NCBI RefSeq assembly: GCF_901709675.1
Contig: NC_051095.1
Coordinates: 18,092,456 to 18,156,455, forward strand
Source: Syngnathus acus
Taxonomy: Eukaryota; Chordata; Actinopteri; Syngnathiformes; Syngnathidae
Length of the DNA stretch: 64,000 nucleotides
Direction: 5' to 3'
Positions 13,056 through 23,291 of the stretch are shown in pieces. The notes beneath the pieces are model-generated. The model was given only the letters and a program-made list of their open reading frames with translations, was not told the origin of the DNA and ran no database searches. The translations under genes and the position numbers were made by a program. Every line of letters begins with the position of its first letter. Position 1 is the stretch's first letter.

Positions 13056-13147
13056 TGCTTTTACACATTATTCAATTAACTCTTTACAAAGCCACTTTGT
13101 ATGCTTTTACACATTATCCAATTAACTCTTTACAAAGCCACTTTGTA
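13056..13147. repeat. Two-copy 46-bp tandem duplication
   Basis: Two adjacent copies (13,056-13,101 and 13,102-13,147) begin TGCTTTTACACATTAT and end CCACTTTGTAT. The only clear difference is ATTC versus ATCC near the middle, so the duplication is recent. No function is evident. Confidence 0.95.
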
Positions 13148-13149
13148 TT

Positions 13150-16100
13150 ATTTTGACCCATTTTACATTGGAATTGTTTTCGCTGCCATTTAACCTCCTA
13201 TTAAAGGTGTGTTTATGCGACAAACCCACGGGTTTACTTCAAAGAGTTCCCTGCAGACACCACAACATACTTTAAGGCTTTGCTTCAGCACGTTCCTTGA
13301 CACATGGATATTGAAATGTTATGATTTACGAGCCAGTACCGACAAAATGACAATTGTGTCTTGATACTTGAGATTTCAAACTTGATGCTCAAGTTAAAAT
13401 TTATTTTTTAGCAACTAAGGTGGGGGCAACAGTGACTACATTTAGCAGTTGCTTCAGGGTTTTTGGTTTTATGAAGATGTATTTACTGCGGTGGATGAGA
13501 CGATGGATAATCAGCAAGCTGTCATGTGGAGGATTTGACTTTCTAAGTAGAATAGAATTATAATCCACCTGTGCTGTCTGAGTAGCCGGTTATGGAGGAC
13601 AGAACAGCTTAGCTGGATTCGGTTGACTCATCAACAACAGCGTTACAGTGTGGGTCACCTTTATGAACTACGCGCGTTCATATGCGTAATCTGATATGTA
13701 CAGTATGTTATGAAGGTCACAGTAAGGTTATAGCTGAGATATTATTGTATTGTTCTTTGTCTTCGTCCTGTGTAATAAATATAACACAACCAATTTCACC
13801 AACATTTGAATTTGCTGTGATTAAAAAGAACTGTTTTGCTAGAAAATATACAATATATTTTACTGATAAAGATGTTCACGACATTGTTAGTCAAATGTTT
13901 TAAGTGCTCATAGTTACACACCAAATCAAATCAATATTATACTAACTTCAGTGACTGCCTTTCTGTAAAAGCCCTACACACCCGAACAACCAAAGCGGCA
14001 ATGTGCAATGTCACATACTTGTGACACGTTGCATCAACCGGTGCGGTAAGAGTGTGGGTTGATCCTTGTTCATGAACATTGTTCTGTTTAGTGAGACTGT
14101 TCCAATGTTAAATGTCAGCTATGCATCATGAGATCTCACGCAAAAATCATCCATCTGGCGGTTATTCAAACAATTCAAAAGTTCAAAGAGTTCATGCAGA
14201 TAATGTTGTATTTCTTTCTGCTGGTCCATTTATTGAGTGTACTTTCTATTGGATATTATATTATTTTAATTACTAATGAGAAAGATTATGCAGTTGTCAA
14301 CATTTTGAGTGTGCAGAGTAGAAAACAATCACATCACTATGTAGCTATATCTGATGTTGGCGCTAATTTGAGGTGGTTTTGTTCAAAGTTCTGTGTGTAT
14401 AGACTTTTTTAATTTCATAGGGACATGCATGAACAGCATGAATCTGTTTGTTGTCAACTACGTTAGTCCCAAATGTGTACAGCAATGTATGGGTCTTTGT
14501 ACTTAATTGTAATCTCTGATTTGATGTACAGCGTCTACTATGGATTGTGGTGCTAGGAGTTTCAGAATGGAATGCTATCCTGTAGACAGCCAGTGTTTTA
14601 TTTTCCTTCCTTGCTTCTAAACCATAACCACACTGTCTTCTCTTGGTGCTTGCTATTGTGAGTTTTCCCATGTTTTCCTAATTCATTGCGCTGCAACGTA
14701 AACACCCCGTCATGTACTATGATCCCTCACTGTTAGTGTACACTGTTGGAAGTAGTCCGTTCAGATAATGCTCTCAATACATAACTGATCCTGTATTATC
14801 AGATGTGGCCTGCATGTCTCTGGGCAACATTAATTTCCCATGTGTCCAAAGGTCTCACACACTTCTGGTCATCGTTATATACGGAAGGTATCTTTTTTTG
14901 GATTGTATGACCGTGTGTTAGTGGATCGAATAAAGGCTTCTTGCACTGAAGCTATTTTCTGATTTGTATTTGGATTACAGAGTGGAGTTTTTATTCCCCA
15001 TGGGGTCTGCACACAGCTGGATACCGTCTCCACGGCATTGTTGGACGGCTGTTCAGTAGTCCCCTGGACCATGGCCAGAGCTGGTGATCTGAGGCCAGTG
15101 TGAGGGACATTTGAAGGCGTCTTCTTGATCACTCCTTATATCGAATATATATGGGAAAAGATTATGCCTATCAACTGGTTCTTTTTGTTTTTCTCATTCA
15201 AAATGAAGTCAAAACTCAACTACTCGGTGCAACTTCCTGTCTTGCATGCAACTTATTCTTTTTTGGAATGTTATATTTTAAGCTTTATGATTTTATCATA
15301 CTGGGCTTCAGGCAGGGAAAGTCTTGTTTGGATGACTTATTTCAGTTAATGATCTGATTTAGAGGACTGAATATAAAACTGACTGTCTTATCGCCACTGT
15401 TAAAAGTCTGTAGGTTTTTTTTTTTTTTCACTTGAGCATGTGATTGGGTAAGCATCAGAGCGGACGACTCTTTGCTCCCCTTTAGCGTGGCAAGCCGGGT
15501 GTTTACTGGCTGCTAAACATCCATGAGTGACTGTCTGAAATAAAGTTGACAAACGTTGAGCTCCCGTCCGGGTCGAGCATTGCTTTCTTAGTTAACCAGC
15601 ACATTTCCTTTTAGTTTTATTCATCAGCGTTAACAAACCCGAATCCCCCTTAGACTTTCCTGGCTCAATATGCACGCAGGACTCAAAAGTCATAATTGAC
15701 CTTTCAGCCCGTTTCTGTGACCCTTGAATCACTTACATAGATAAAAGGTTTGCTGGCCTGTGGCCGATGTTTAATTCTAAAAGATAACCTGGTATGCTCT
15801 CTATTGCTAAACACGGGCTCTTAAAACTGGCATATATGCAAGATTTGATACCCGGGGTAAAGTCAAGGCATACAACTGCTCTATTCAGGGCCTCACAAGC
15901 ACTTGAAAAACACATGAACTCCAGTGAATCTCAACGAAACAGGACAGCTTCCTCACTCTTGTTTCAACTGACAGGATTAAAATGCTCAGCTTTTGAGAAT
16001 GAATGTGCTCGTTTGTGCTGCCGCATGTGTGCAAGTGCAAACAGTTTTCTAATTTTGACAATACTAAAGTCTAGCTGTGACAGTCACATGATCCGTGACA

Positions 16101-16265
16101 CTGTTGTCTTTCAGCACACTTTCAGGAACTATATGTTCTAGCTGCATGCAAACCTGTGTTTGTCTGGCAAACAGAGACAAGATCATTCTGGCATCTTTCC
16201 TCTGATGCTTGAATGCCAAACATGTTATAATTGTTTTAATAGAAAGTCGAAAACTGGTTTGTAAG
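13150..16265. other. Non-coding intronic stretch
   Basis: No exon was found. Two places have polyadenylation-like signals in a setting that could be LTR or old transposon ends: AATAAAGGC at about 14,929, and AATAAAGTTG at about 15,540 followed by CpG-richer sequence. Neither has definable borders. The open frames at 14,128-14,412 and 15,794-16,141 have no recognisable domain. Confidence 0.5.
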
Positions 16266-16267
16266 TA

Positions 16268-18356
16268 CCGTATTTTCCGCCCTAAAAGGCGCACCGGGTT
16301 ATAAGGCGCACCTTCAATGAACGGCCCATTTTAAAACTTTGTCCATATATAAGGCGCACCGGCTTATAAGGCGCATAAAATAGAAGCTATACTGCATCAA
16401 ACTGAGGTTGACTAGGGTTGCGGTATGCATCCACTAGCCAATAACCAACGAGCCCTCTGTAAACAATCGCGTTTCTCAAACGATCTCCTATAAAATGATC
16501 AGAACTGACTAAAGTTCGATCTAACGCATTGGTACTACTTACCTATGTTTCCCTTCCATATCGATCCGTAGATTTACTCGAAACATTAACAGAGCAGCCT
16601 ATTTTGACATGAAATAGCCTGGTACGTATAGCAGCTATCGCAATAGCATTAGCCATCCGCAAAGTCTCACGAGCCTCAGCGAAGTGTAAACAATCGCGTT
16701 TCTCAAACGATCTCCTATAAAATGATCGGAACTGACTAAAGTTCGATCCAACGCATTGGTACTACTTACCTATGTTTCCCTTCCATATCGATCCGTAGAT
16801 TTACTCGAAACATTAACAGAGCAGCCTATTTTGACATGAAATAGCCTGGTACGTATAGCAGCTATCGCAATAGCATTAGCCATCCGCAAAGTCTCACGAG
16901 CCTCACCTCGCAATCTCCCATGAGCCTCAGCAAAGTGTAAACAATCGCGTTTCTCAAACGATCTCCTATAAAATGATCGGAACTGACTAAAGTTCGATCC
17001 AACGCATTGGTACTACTTACCTATGTTTCCCTTCCATATCGATCCGTAGATTTACTCGAAACATTAACAGAGCAGCCTATTTTGGCATGAAATAGCCTGG
17101 TACGTATAGCAGCTATCGCAATAGCATTAGCCATCCGCAAAGTCTCACGAGCCTCACCTCGCAATCTCCCATGAGCCTCAGCAAAGTGTAAACAATCGCG
17201 TTTCTCAAACGATCTCCTATAAAATGATCGGAACTGACTAAAGTTCGATCCAACGCATTGGTACTACTTACCTATGTTTCCCTTCCATATCGATCCGTAG
17301 ATTTACTCGAAACATTAACAGAGCAGCCTATTTTGGCATGAAATAGCCTGGTACGTATAGCAGCTATCGCAATAGCATTAGCCATCCGCAAAGTCTCACG
17401 AGCCTCACCTCGCAATCTCCCATGAGCCTCAGCAAAGTGTAAACAATCGCGTTTCTCAAACGATCTCCTATAAAATGATCGGAACTGACTAAAGTTCGAT
17501 CTAACGCATTGGTACTACTTACCTATGTTTCCCTTCCATATCGATCCGTAGATTTACTCGAAACATTAACAGAGCAGCCTATTTTGACATGAAATAGCCT
17601 GGTACGTATAGCAGCTATCGCAATAGCATTAGCCATCCGCAAAGTCTCACGAGCCTCACCTCGCAATCTCCCATGAGCCTCAGCAAAGTGTAAACAATCG
17701 CGTTTCTCAAACGATCTCCTATAAAATGATCGGAACTGACTAAAGTTCGATCCAACGCATTGGTACTACTTACCTATGTTTCCCTTCCATATCGATCCGT
17801 AGATTTACTCGAAACATTAACAGAGCAGCCTATTTTGACATGAAATAGCCTGGTACGTATTGCAGCTATCGCAATAGCATTAGCCATCCGCAAAGTCTCA
17901 CGAGCCTCACCTCGCAATCTCCCATGAGCCTCAGCAAAGTGTAAACAATCGCGTTTCTCAAACGATCTCCTATAAAATGATCGGAACTGACTAAAGTTCG
18001 ATCTAACGCATTGGTACTACTTACCTATGTTTCCCTTCCATATCGATCCGTAGATTTACTCGAAACATTAACAGAGCAGCCTATTTTGACAGGAAATAGC
18101 CTCGCGGGTACAACAGCTATTCGGTGACGCCCCCTGACTACAGTTGCCGTAATGCTGGGAAGCGATGCGACCTTGTAATTTATTAGTCGTACTAAAACGT
18201 ACTGAAACATTTTGGCAGAGCACTGTGTACAACCAGTATGGATCAACAAATTCATCAGTTGATCCATATATAAGGCGCACTGGCCTATAAGGCGCACTGT
18301 CGGCTTTTGAGAAAATTTTAGGTTTTTAGGTGCGCCTTTTAGGGCGGAAAATACGG
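16268..18356. mobile_element. Large TA-flanked nonautonomous DNA transposon (2,089 bp)
   Basis: The ends are a perfect 28-bp inverted repeat: CCGTATTTTCCGCCCTAAAA plus GGCGCACC at the left, and its reverse complement at the right. TA lies outside each end (16,266-16,267 and 18,357-18,358). ATAAGGCGCAC words recur inside both arms (16,300-16,375 and 18,270-18,300). There is no transposase frame; the middle is a tandem array. The terminal CCGTATTTTCC word is shared with the element at 3,215 and resembles that at 44,650, so all three probably used related pogo/mariner-type transposases. The superfamily is inferred from the TA duplication. Confidence 0.85.
16456..18110. repeat. Tandem array, about 6.7 copies of a 251-bp unit, inside the transposon
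   Basis: The word AAACAATCGCGTTTCTC recurs at 16,461, 16,688, 16,939, 17,190, 17,441, 17,692 and 17,943. Spacings are 227, then 251 five times. The first unit lacks 24 bp (ACCTCGCAATCTCCCATGAG and neighbours) lying between two GAGCCTCA words. The last copy is partial, losing identity near 18,100. Copies differ by only a few bases, so the expansion is young or kept uniform. Each unit holds 14 CpG dinucleotides, far above the surroundings. There is no open frame and no obvious RNA promoter. Confidence 0.95.
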
Positions 18357-18358
18357 TA

Positions 18359-19508
18359 AATGCAAAAAAATCGTGAGGCCCCAGTTTGTTTCTCAAAAAG
18401 TTTGTAAGTATAGGCGTTCGTAAGTAGAGGTACCACTCTATTTGGATTCACCTGCTTCAAGATATAACCCCCCCCCCCCCCCACACACACACACACAGAC
18501 ACCATTTTAAAATTCGTAATGTTATTTTTCCTATTTATGGATGGATGATGGCTTGAACCAATGAGCATTTTTGTAAAGCAAGTTCGACGAAATTTACTGA
18601 TGTAAATATGAACGTTATTCAAAGTAAGCCGTGCAAACACAGACCGCAATGAATAAGAGTTAGTCTTAGCGAGAAGCTGCGTCTGACACACAGTACAATA
18701 TTGTCATGAATGTTTGGGAAGGACTCTGAAGTTTGATCATAGATTATGGCTGACATTTGTTTCCTCATTTTTGTTCCAGTATGAGTGAAATACGCCCTCT
18801 TGCTCCTACATGTAATTAAGAACATATTTTACTTTACTAACCTTGTGTTTCAAACATTAAAGTATTCTTATATCACACGACAGCAAGTTAAACAAATTGG
18901 CATGTAGCATGCCAATCAAGTAGTCTGATCAAGAAAAGTGATCTAGCAACAACAGAGGTATTTTCCAAAATATGCCATCACTCAGCTGCAGTTTATATCA
19001 AATATATCAAAGCTTTTGTTTATTACTGACTGTTTTATGTCTGGTATACTGTGTACTATGCATTTGTTATCCTCAAAACAGCTCAAAGATAAGAGCAGCA
19101 TTAACATGGGTAAAAATTAACTAGGTTTTATTTGGTAGCTACAATTATTTAGTAACTAACAGAGATAACAAGTACCCTTGATATCACTAGTCTAGACAAA
19201 ATCTGGGTTCAAAGGATATGTGTTAAGTAATGCAAGGTGACCTTTTACTCTCAAGAATGAAACATTATACTAACTCATAATATATCTATTGAATAAGACA
19301 AAACAACCTCATATGTTGAAATATGGTCAGATTAATTTTTTTCACTAATTATTACAAATGGTCCATCGTAACTTTATTTACTCTATACAGTATTTTTTAT
19401 GCAATTGAAACCAATTTAAAGCGGTGAAGATTTGTCTCATCAATCTGCGGAAACCGTGTGGTGGGACCGTCACCTTTACTTAAAATTGTAATTTATTTTG
19501 GACAATAA
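18359..19508. other. Non-coding intronic stretch with a C-run/(AC)n tract
   Basis: A run of 15 C followed by AC repeats occupies 18,468-18,496. Nothing else classifiable was seen. Confidence 0.6.
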
Positions 19509-19597
19509 TGATTCAAGAGTTTTTTTTTTTTTATTCGCCATGTTTGAGCGTGCCAAACAAGGAATTTGACTTCGGTAAATCCCAGCCTCTGTTCAAC
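19509..19597 (-). mobile_element. LINE/SINE 3' tail fragment
   Basis: The reverse complement runs from GTTGAACAGAGG through TTACCGAAGTCAAATTCCTT to ATGGCGAATAA, an A run and ACTCTTGAAT. Nearly the same sequence lies at 38,732-38,808 on the plus strand. A GAATAAA-like signal followed by a short repeated tail is typical of 3' ends of teleost LINEs of the CR1/L2 group or their SINE partners. Only the tail survives. Confidence 0.6.
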
Positions 19598-20522
19598 AAA
19601 TGAGTAAAAATAGTAAGGTTAGCTACACCTAAATTAGCTTGTTAATTCCAAATAGATTGTTGTTCTGCTTCGTAGCAGAAGGACCCTGATGAGTCACGGA
19701 GATAAGTCAATGTTTCATAATGATATCAATTTCATATCAGCTCAGTATTTTACTAATTCCATCACTCATAGCTCCAGACCTTTACGAAGGTGTTTATGAA
19801 GATGATGTAGGACAGATATTAGCTTTTGTCATGTTTAAAAAGGGATATGCAGTGGGGGATGCTCAACATGACTGCGGACTGAATCAATATCAATCAATGC
19901 CAGCGTAATAAATTTGCATTTTTTTAGCATAGATTGAATGTATTCTCTGGGTAGTGGTGTGTCGACGTGAGTGTAAAAGCATTTATGATAGCAGTATAAG
20001 GAAGCGGTGTCTGCCGTTTATTTGATTTGACAGCGACAATATAGTATTCTCATTTTGAGTCTGAGCACTATGGTAAGGAGGCCTATTATACAGCGCTCAC
20101 TCACTTAGTGCAAGTTGTAGCAAAAGAGATTAGGGGTCGTCTAGCCAAGGAATGTGCTTTTAAATCACCAACGCAACAACAGAGAAAAATTTGCATCTTC
20201 CTCAAAGTCATAGTGTTCTATAAACCAAGAAAACCGAAAGCCCTCAAATTTAGAATAATGAAGACTTTCCAGAACATGTTCCTATTCATTTTCTAGAAGA
20301 AATTTGTGGGGCGGGGGCACTTTCAACATGAAAACTGGTCTATTCTTCAACAACATGCAGCATCCCACAGTAAATATCTGCCACTGCACCACGACAGACA
20401 TGTGATGCTGTTATACTTTGCCATAAAACGAAATATACTTACATTACTTAGTTGAAAATGGTTTATCAAGCGCCTCAAAAATATGTCCACATCATATATG
20501 AATTTTCACATAAATGGGGTGT
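19598..20522. other. Non-coding intronic stretch
   Basis: No exon or repeat is recognised. The short open frame at 19,720-19,908 has no known motif. Confidence 0.55.
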
Positions 20523-20524
20523 TA

Positions 20525-21140
20525 CAAGGTGTGTCAGAAAAGTTACAGGACTGATGTCCCAAGAGATATATTTGGAGCTGTTTGTTGTTTCGATTTCAAA
20601 GTCATTCCCTGGGTCCTAATGCCCTGTGCCAAAATTATTTGGTAAGCTTTCATACAATCCTGGAAGAATTTATATGGGATCTATGGTAGCTCTGTCAGCA
20701 TGCCCGTCTTGATGTCCTCCTGGTTCTAAAACCTTTGGAAGCATCATAGACCCAGTTAAACCCTGGAGAGAAAAAATCTTGGAGCTGTTCCTGCTTTGAA
20801 GACACCAACATAAGCAACCAGGTAAGGTAAGAAGGGAGGTTACTCTAGCAAGGCGATGTTCTTCATAGCCAGGAACTCTTGGATGCTTGGGGCATTGTGC
20901 GCAACCGTCATTATAGACCAGCCACAAATTGTCTTAACCCTCTAATCCCTACTCTTACCTCTTCTCACAGGCTGAATAAAGCAAAGCAATTTTTTTGTAG
21001 ATGTGCTGGTTGATTGTCTGGCCCATAGTGAAGGGAAAATATGCATGTTGAAATCTATACTTTATGACACCATCTCTGACACGCATAAAACATACATTTG
21101 GAGCTTTGTTCTGGCCTTGCTCAATGTGTAAAGGGCCTTA
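20525..21140 (-). mobile_element. Decayed mariner transposon, 5'-truncated
   Basis: A terminal-repeat-like end (AAGGTGTGTCAGAAAAG) preceded by TA lies at about 20,523. It is followed on the minus strand by mariner transposase coding sequence read backwards. The opposite terminal repeat was not found; similarity fades near 21,140. The element lies in the presumed tsc22d3 intron in the same orientation as the gene. Confidence 0.65.
20560..21135 (-). pseudogene. Mariner transposase pseudogene (C-terminal half)
   Basis: When the frame is allowed to shift, minus-strand translation gives recognisable mariner blocks in order: GQTINQHIYKK, then NLWLVYNDG, then NAPSIQEFLAMKNIALLE, a stop, and PPFLPYLVA. 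Next come a degraded lysine-rich block and IPYKFFQDCMKAY. These correspond to the mariner GQTVN, HDNA, PPYSPDLAP and C-terminal regions. An insertion of about 10 bp splits the second catalytic aspartate from the following NA. A stop (complement at 20,840-20,842) replaces the residue before PPY, and other shifts are present. It cannot encode an active enzyme. Confidence 0.7.
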
Positions 21141-21962
21141 AATTAACTTCTGTTGAGAATTGGTGCTGAAGAAAAGAAACTAACCTTCACATATTTAATC
21201 TGTGAAGACCAAAGGTCTCCCAAGCAAGCGCTGTACAGTAACAGTCATGAAAAGGCACTACTTTAAGGCTGAAGTGATTCAACAGAAGCAAACTAACAAT
21301 CCATCTGGCAGGAATCTATCTTTTCCTCGCAAACCTGTTTTTTTAAACACCATTTGGCAGTGATGCAAAGGCCTCACACGGGTTTTAATTGAGCCCTCGT
21401 CATAAAATATCACCCAAATTGATTCCATGTGATGTCATTCTCAATTTGTACAATAATTATGTGTTTGTTCCCTGCAGGTTGGATTTAGTTTACCTCACTT
21501 GGCTTTGCGGCCCAACAATGGCCTTTATTGTTTTCTACTTTAGGTGTGAAAGTTGAAGTTGTTACAGGAAACATGTTTGACAGTGTACTGTACAAATCCA
21601 TTAACAATTCACCCAGTCGAGCAGGTTGCAAGGGTTAAGAAGTGATCATCATGTTTTGCAACTTATCAGATTGACGCGGAGATATGAATAGACGCCCTTT
21701 GGACTGGATACACTGTATTTAATTCTTTGTTTTGGACCTAAGTGAGAAACTTTATCATAACCACAATTAACCCGATCCTTAATGCCACACTATTAACACT
21801 TAGGTCAGCCTTTTGAGGAAAAAAGTGCTGATCCAAAGAGATTAGTCTGCTTCAGCCATCTGGTTCATGTAAAAACAATCACGAGCACATACTGTATATG
21901 CAAATAAATGTGGTGATGCACATGCACAAATGAGACATGCAAAATCAGATTGAGAAACAAAC
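21141..21962 (-). other. Start of tsc22d3 intron 1 (non-coding)
   Basis: The segment begins with the splice donor GTTTGTTTC read on the minus strand at 21,962. No further exon or transposon is recognised here. Confidence 0.65.
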
Positions 21963-22282
21963 CTATGGAAGAAGAGCAGGATAGACAGCATGGTCTGGTC
22001 TATGTTGCTGTTGCAGATTCCCTCATTGAGCAGGAAGCAGGGGTCCCTCACTACCGACTCAAGCGAGTCCTGCCGCATGATGTTATTCAGCTTGTCCGTG
22101 TTGAGATTTTGGTACATCAGCTGGTTGCGGAGTTGGCGGAAGTGACTGACACTGGGACTGGTGGGACTCGCCAGTGTCGTGCTGAGGCCCTGAGACACCG
22201 AGTCATCGCATCCGTTAGCCAGGTCCAGGCAGCAGCTGCAGCAGTCCAGACCGATGGGTGAGCGACACTCATCGTCTGACAT
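21963..22282 (-). CDS. tsc22d3: TSC22 domain family protein 3 (GILZ), long isoform, first coding exon
   Basis: The exon encodes the N-terminal 106 residues of the long form of glucocorticoid-induced leucine zipper, a small nuclear/cytoplasmic regulator. It is known from mammals to dimerise through a C-terminal TSC box and leucine zipper and to restrain NF-kB, AP-1 and Ras signalling. Recognition rests on blocks shared with the human long isoform as I recall it. A cysteine cluster (C6, C14, C15, C17, C18) lies within CRSPIGLDCCSCCLDLA. It is followed by FRQLRNQLMYQNLNTDKL at 48-65, IMRQDSLESVVRDPC at 68-82, and NEGICNSNIDQTMLSIL at 86-102. The start is the ATG at 22,280-22,282. The exon ends in CATAG then GTTTGT, leaving two bases of a split codon (AG), matching the serine that joins the TSC box in the family. 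The TSC-box and zipper exons are not in the window, so only part of the protein is visible. The overlapping plus-strand frame is a shadow. Confidence 0.92.
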
Positions 22283-22706
22283 CTTGGAGAACAGGTGGAT
22301 CAGAAAGGGAGGGTACGGCAGTTCCAGGCAAGGATATGAAAAGTAAACGCAAAGTCAGGAAGAAAGTCAATATTTTATTGCACTCATCAGCTTTAACAGA
22401 TCTATAAAAAGGAAAAGAACCTGCCTTATCGTCACGCCTGCAGTCCAGGACCAAAATGAGGTGTAGCAGCAGGTTCAACTCCTCCCTGAGAAGTGCAGTC
22501 ACACTGGGCCCCTTTGCCTTCTATCCTCGTATCACCCCTCCTGCGCCTTTGCTGCGTTTAGCCTTTTGTCTCGAGCCAACCCCGCTGCTGTGCGTTCCTA
22601 CTGTTGCAGGAGAAAGAGTGAACACCCCTTTCCTGAACACACAAACATGCTCTCACACACATTCAGCGCGAGTGCACTTGAAAGCAACACCCAGAAGCTG
22701 CTTGCT
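22283..22706 (-). other. tsc22d3: Probable 5' UTR of tsc22d3
   Basis: This lies between the start codon and the predicted transcription start about 25-30 bp downstream of the TATA box. It contains upstream ATGs and a GC-richer middle. The bases just before the start codon (a pyrimidine-rich stretch ending CTCCAAG) could also be a splice acceptor. The 5' UTR may therefore be continuous or may join to a farther upstream exon; sequence alone does not decide. Confidence 0.5.
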
Positions 22707-22730
22707 GCTTATCACTTTTTTTCCTTGCAC

Positions 22731-22820
22731 TTTTTTATATTGACTTGTGCTTGAGGACACAGAGGGAAGGAGCAGAAGCAAGTATGGTGACGGAGAGGGC
22801 GGGGAAAGCGCTGTGATTGG
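22731..22820 (-). promoter_or_regulatory. tsc22d3: Core promoter of the tsc22d3 long isoform
   Basis: Read on the minus strand in order: ACCAATCACAG (inverted CCAAT box, complement of ATTGG at 22,816-22,820), then CCCCGCCC (GC box, 22,797-22,804), then CAATATAAAAAA (TATA box core at 22,731-22,739). The spacing is normal for a TATA promoter with transcription starting near 22,700-22,706, about 420 bp before the ATG. No clear glucocorticoid response element with 3-bp spacing is visible in the adjacent 500 bp. Confidence 0.6.
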
Positions 22821-23291
22821 TAAAAAACAAGACTCTGTGGTTACACGCACCAGGGCCCTCCTCTTTTAGGTTTTAGCCAAGCTCTGTGCACATTAGGCAA
22901 GAGAGACAGCAAGGGAGGGAACATTTTGGAGCATGCTGGAAACGTGCAGCTAAAACCTGCCATGCTGACAGCAGAAGGATTGGCTTGAGGGAACACACAC
23001 AAAGCCACGCTAGCAGGAATTCATTGCTGAGCCGTGAAAATAAGAGGAGGAAAATCAGTAAGGATGAATCATACACTCCAAATTAAAAGTATACAGTACC
23101 GTAGTACGTCCATGGTTAAGAGTACAGTATTATTATTATCTTCAATAATTGAGCTTTTTCCTGTGTGCAGCAATTTGTCTGTACAGAATTCTGTGTCAAA
23201 TGTTAGTTTAATATGCTTTGTTTTTGGAATCAAGTCCCAGTTAGAGATGTCAAAATTAATCGATTAATCGACAACAAATTGATTATCAAAT
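22821..23291. other. Upstream region with a possible hAT fragment
   Basis: Mostly unremarkable. At about 23,245-23,291 the words ATTAATCGATTAATCGAC recall the inner end of a common fish hAT element; the Rex3 3' end follows directly. The evidence for hAT is weak. Confidence 0.35.

Noticed and set aside
14880-15130. Conserved-looking minus-strand frame of 85 codons
   Set aside because: No domain recognised; an AATAAA-like context suggests an old repeat end, but borders could not be defined.
16456-18110. 251-bp array as an rRNA or 5S gene cluster
   Set aside because: No rRNA-like sequence, no internal polymerase III boxes recognised, and it lies inside transposon arms.
18025-18396. 123-codon minus-strand frame at the right arm of the large transposon
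   Set aside because: Runs across the array end and the terminal repeat; no transposase motif, so treated as a chance frame.
21950-22261. 103-codon plus-strand frame opposite the tsc22d3 exon
   Set aside because: Antisense shadow of the conserved minus-strand coding exon.
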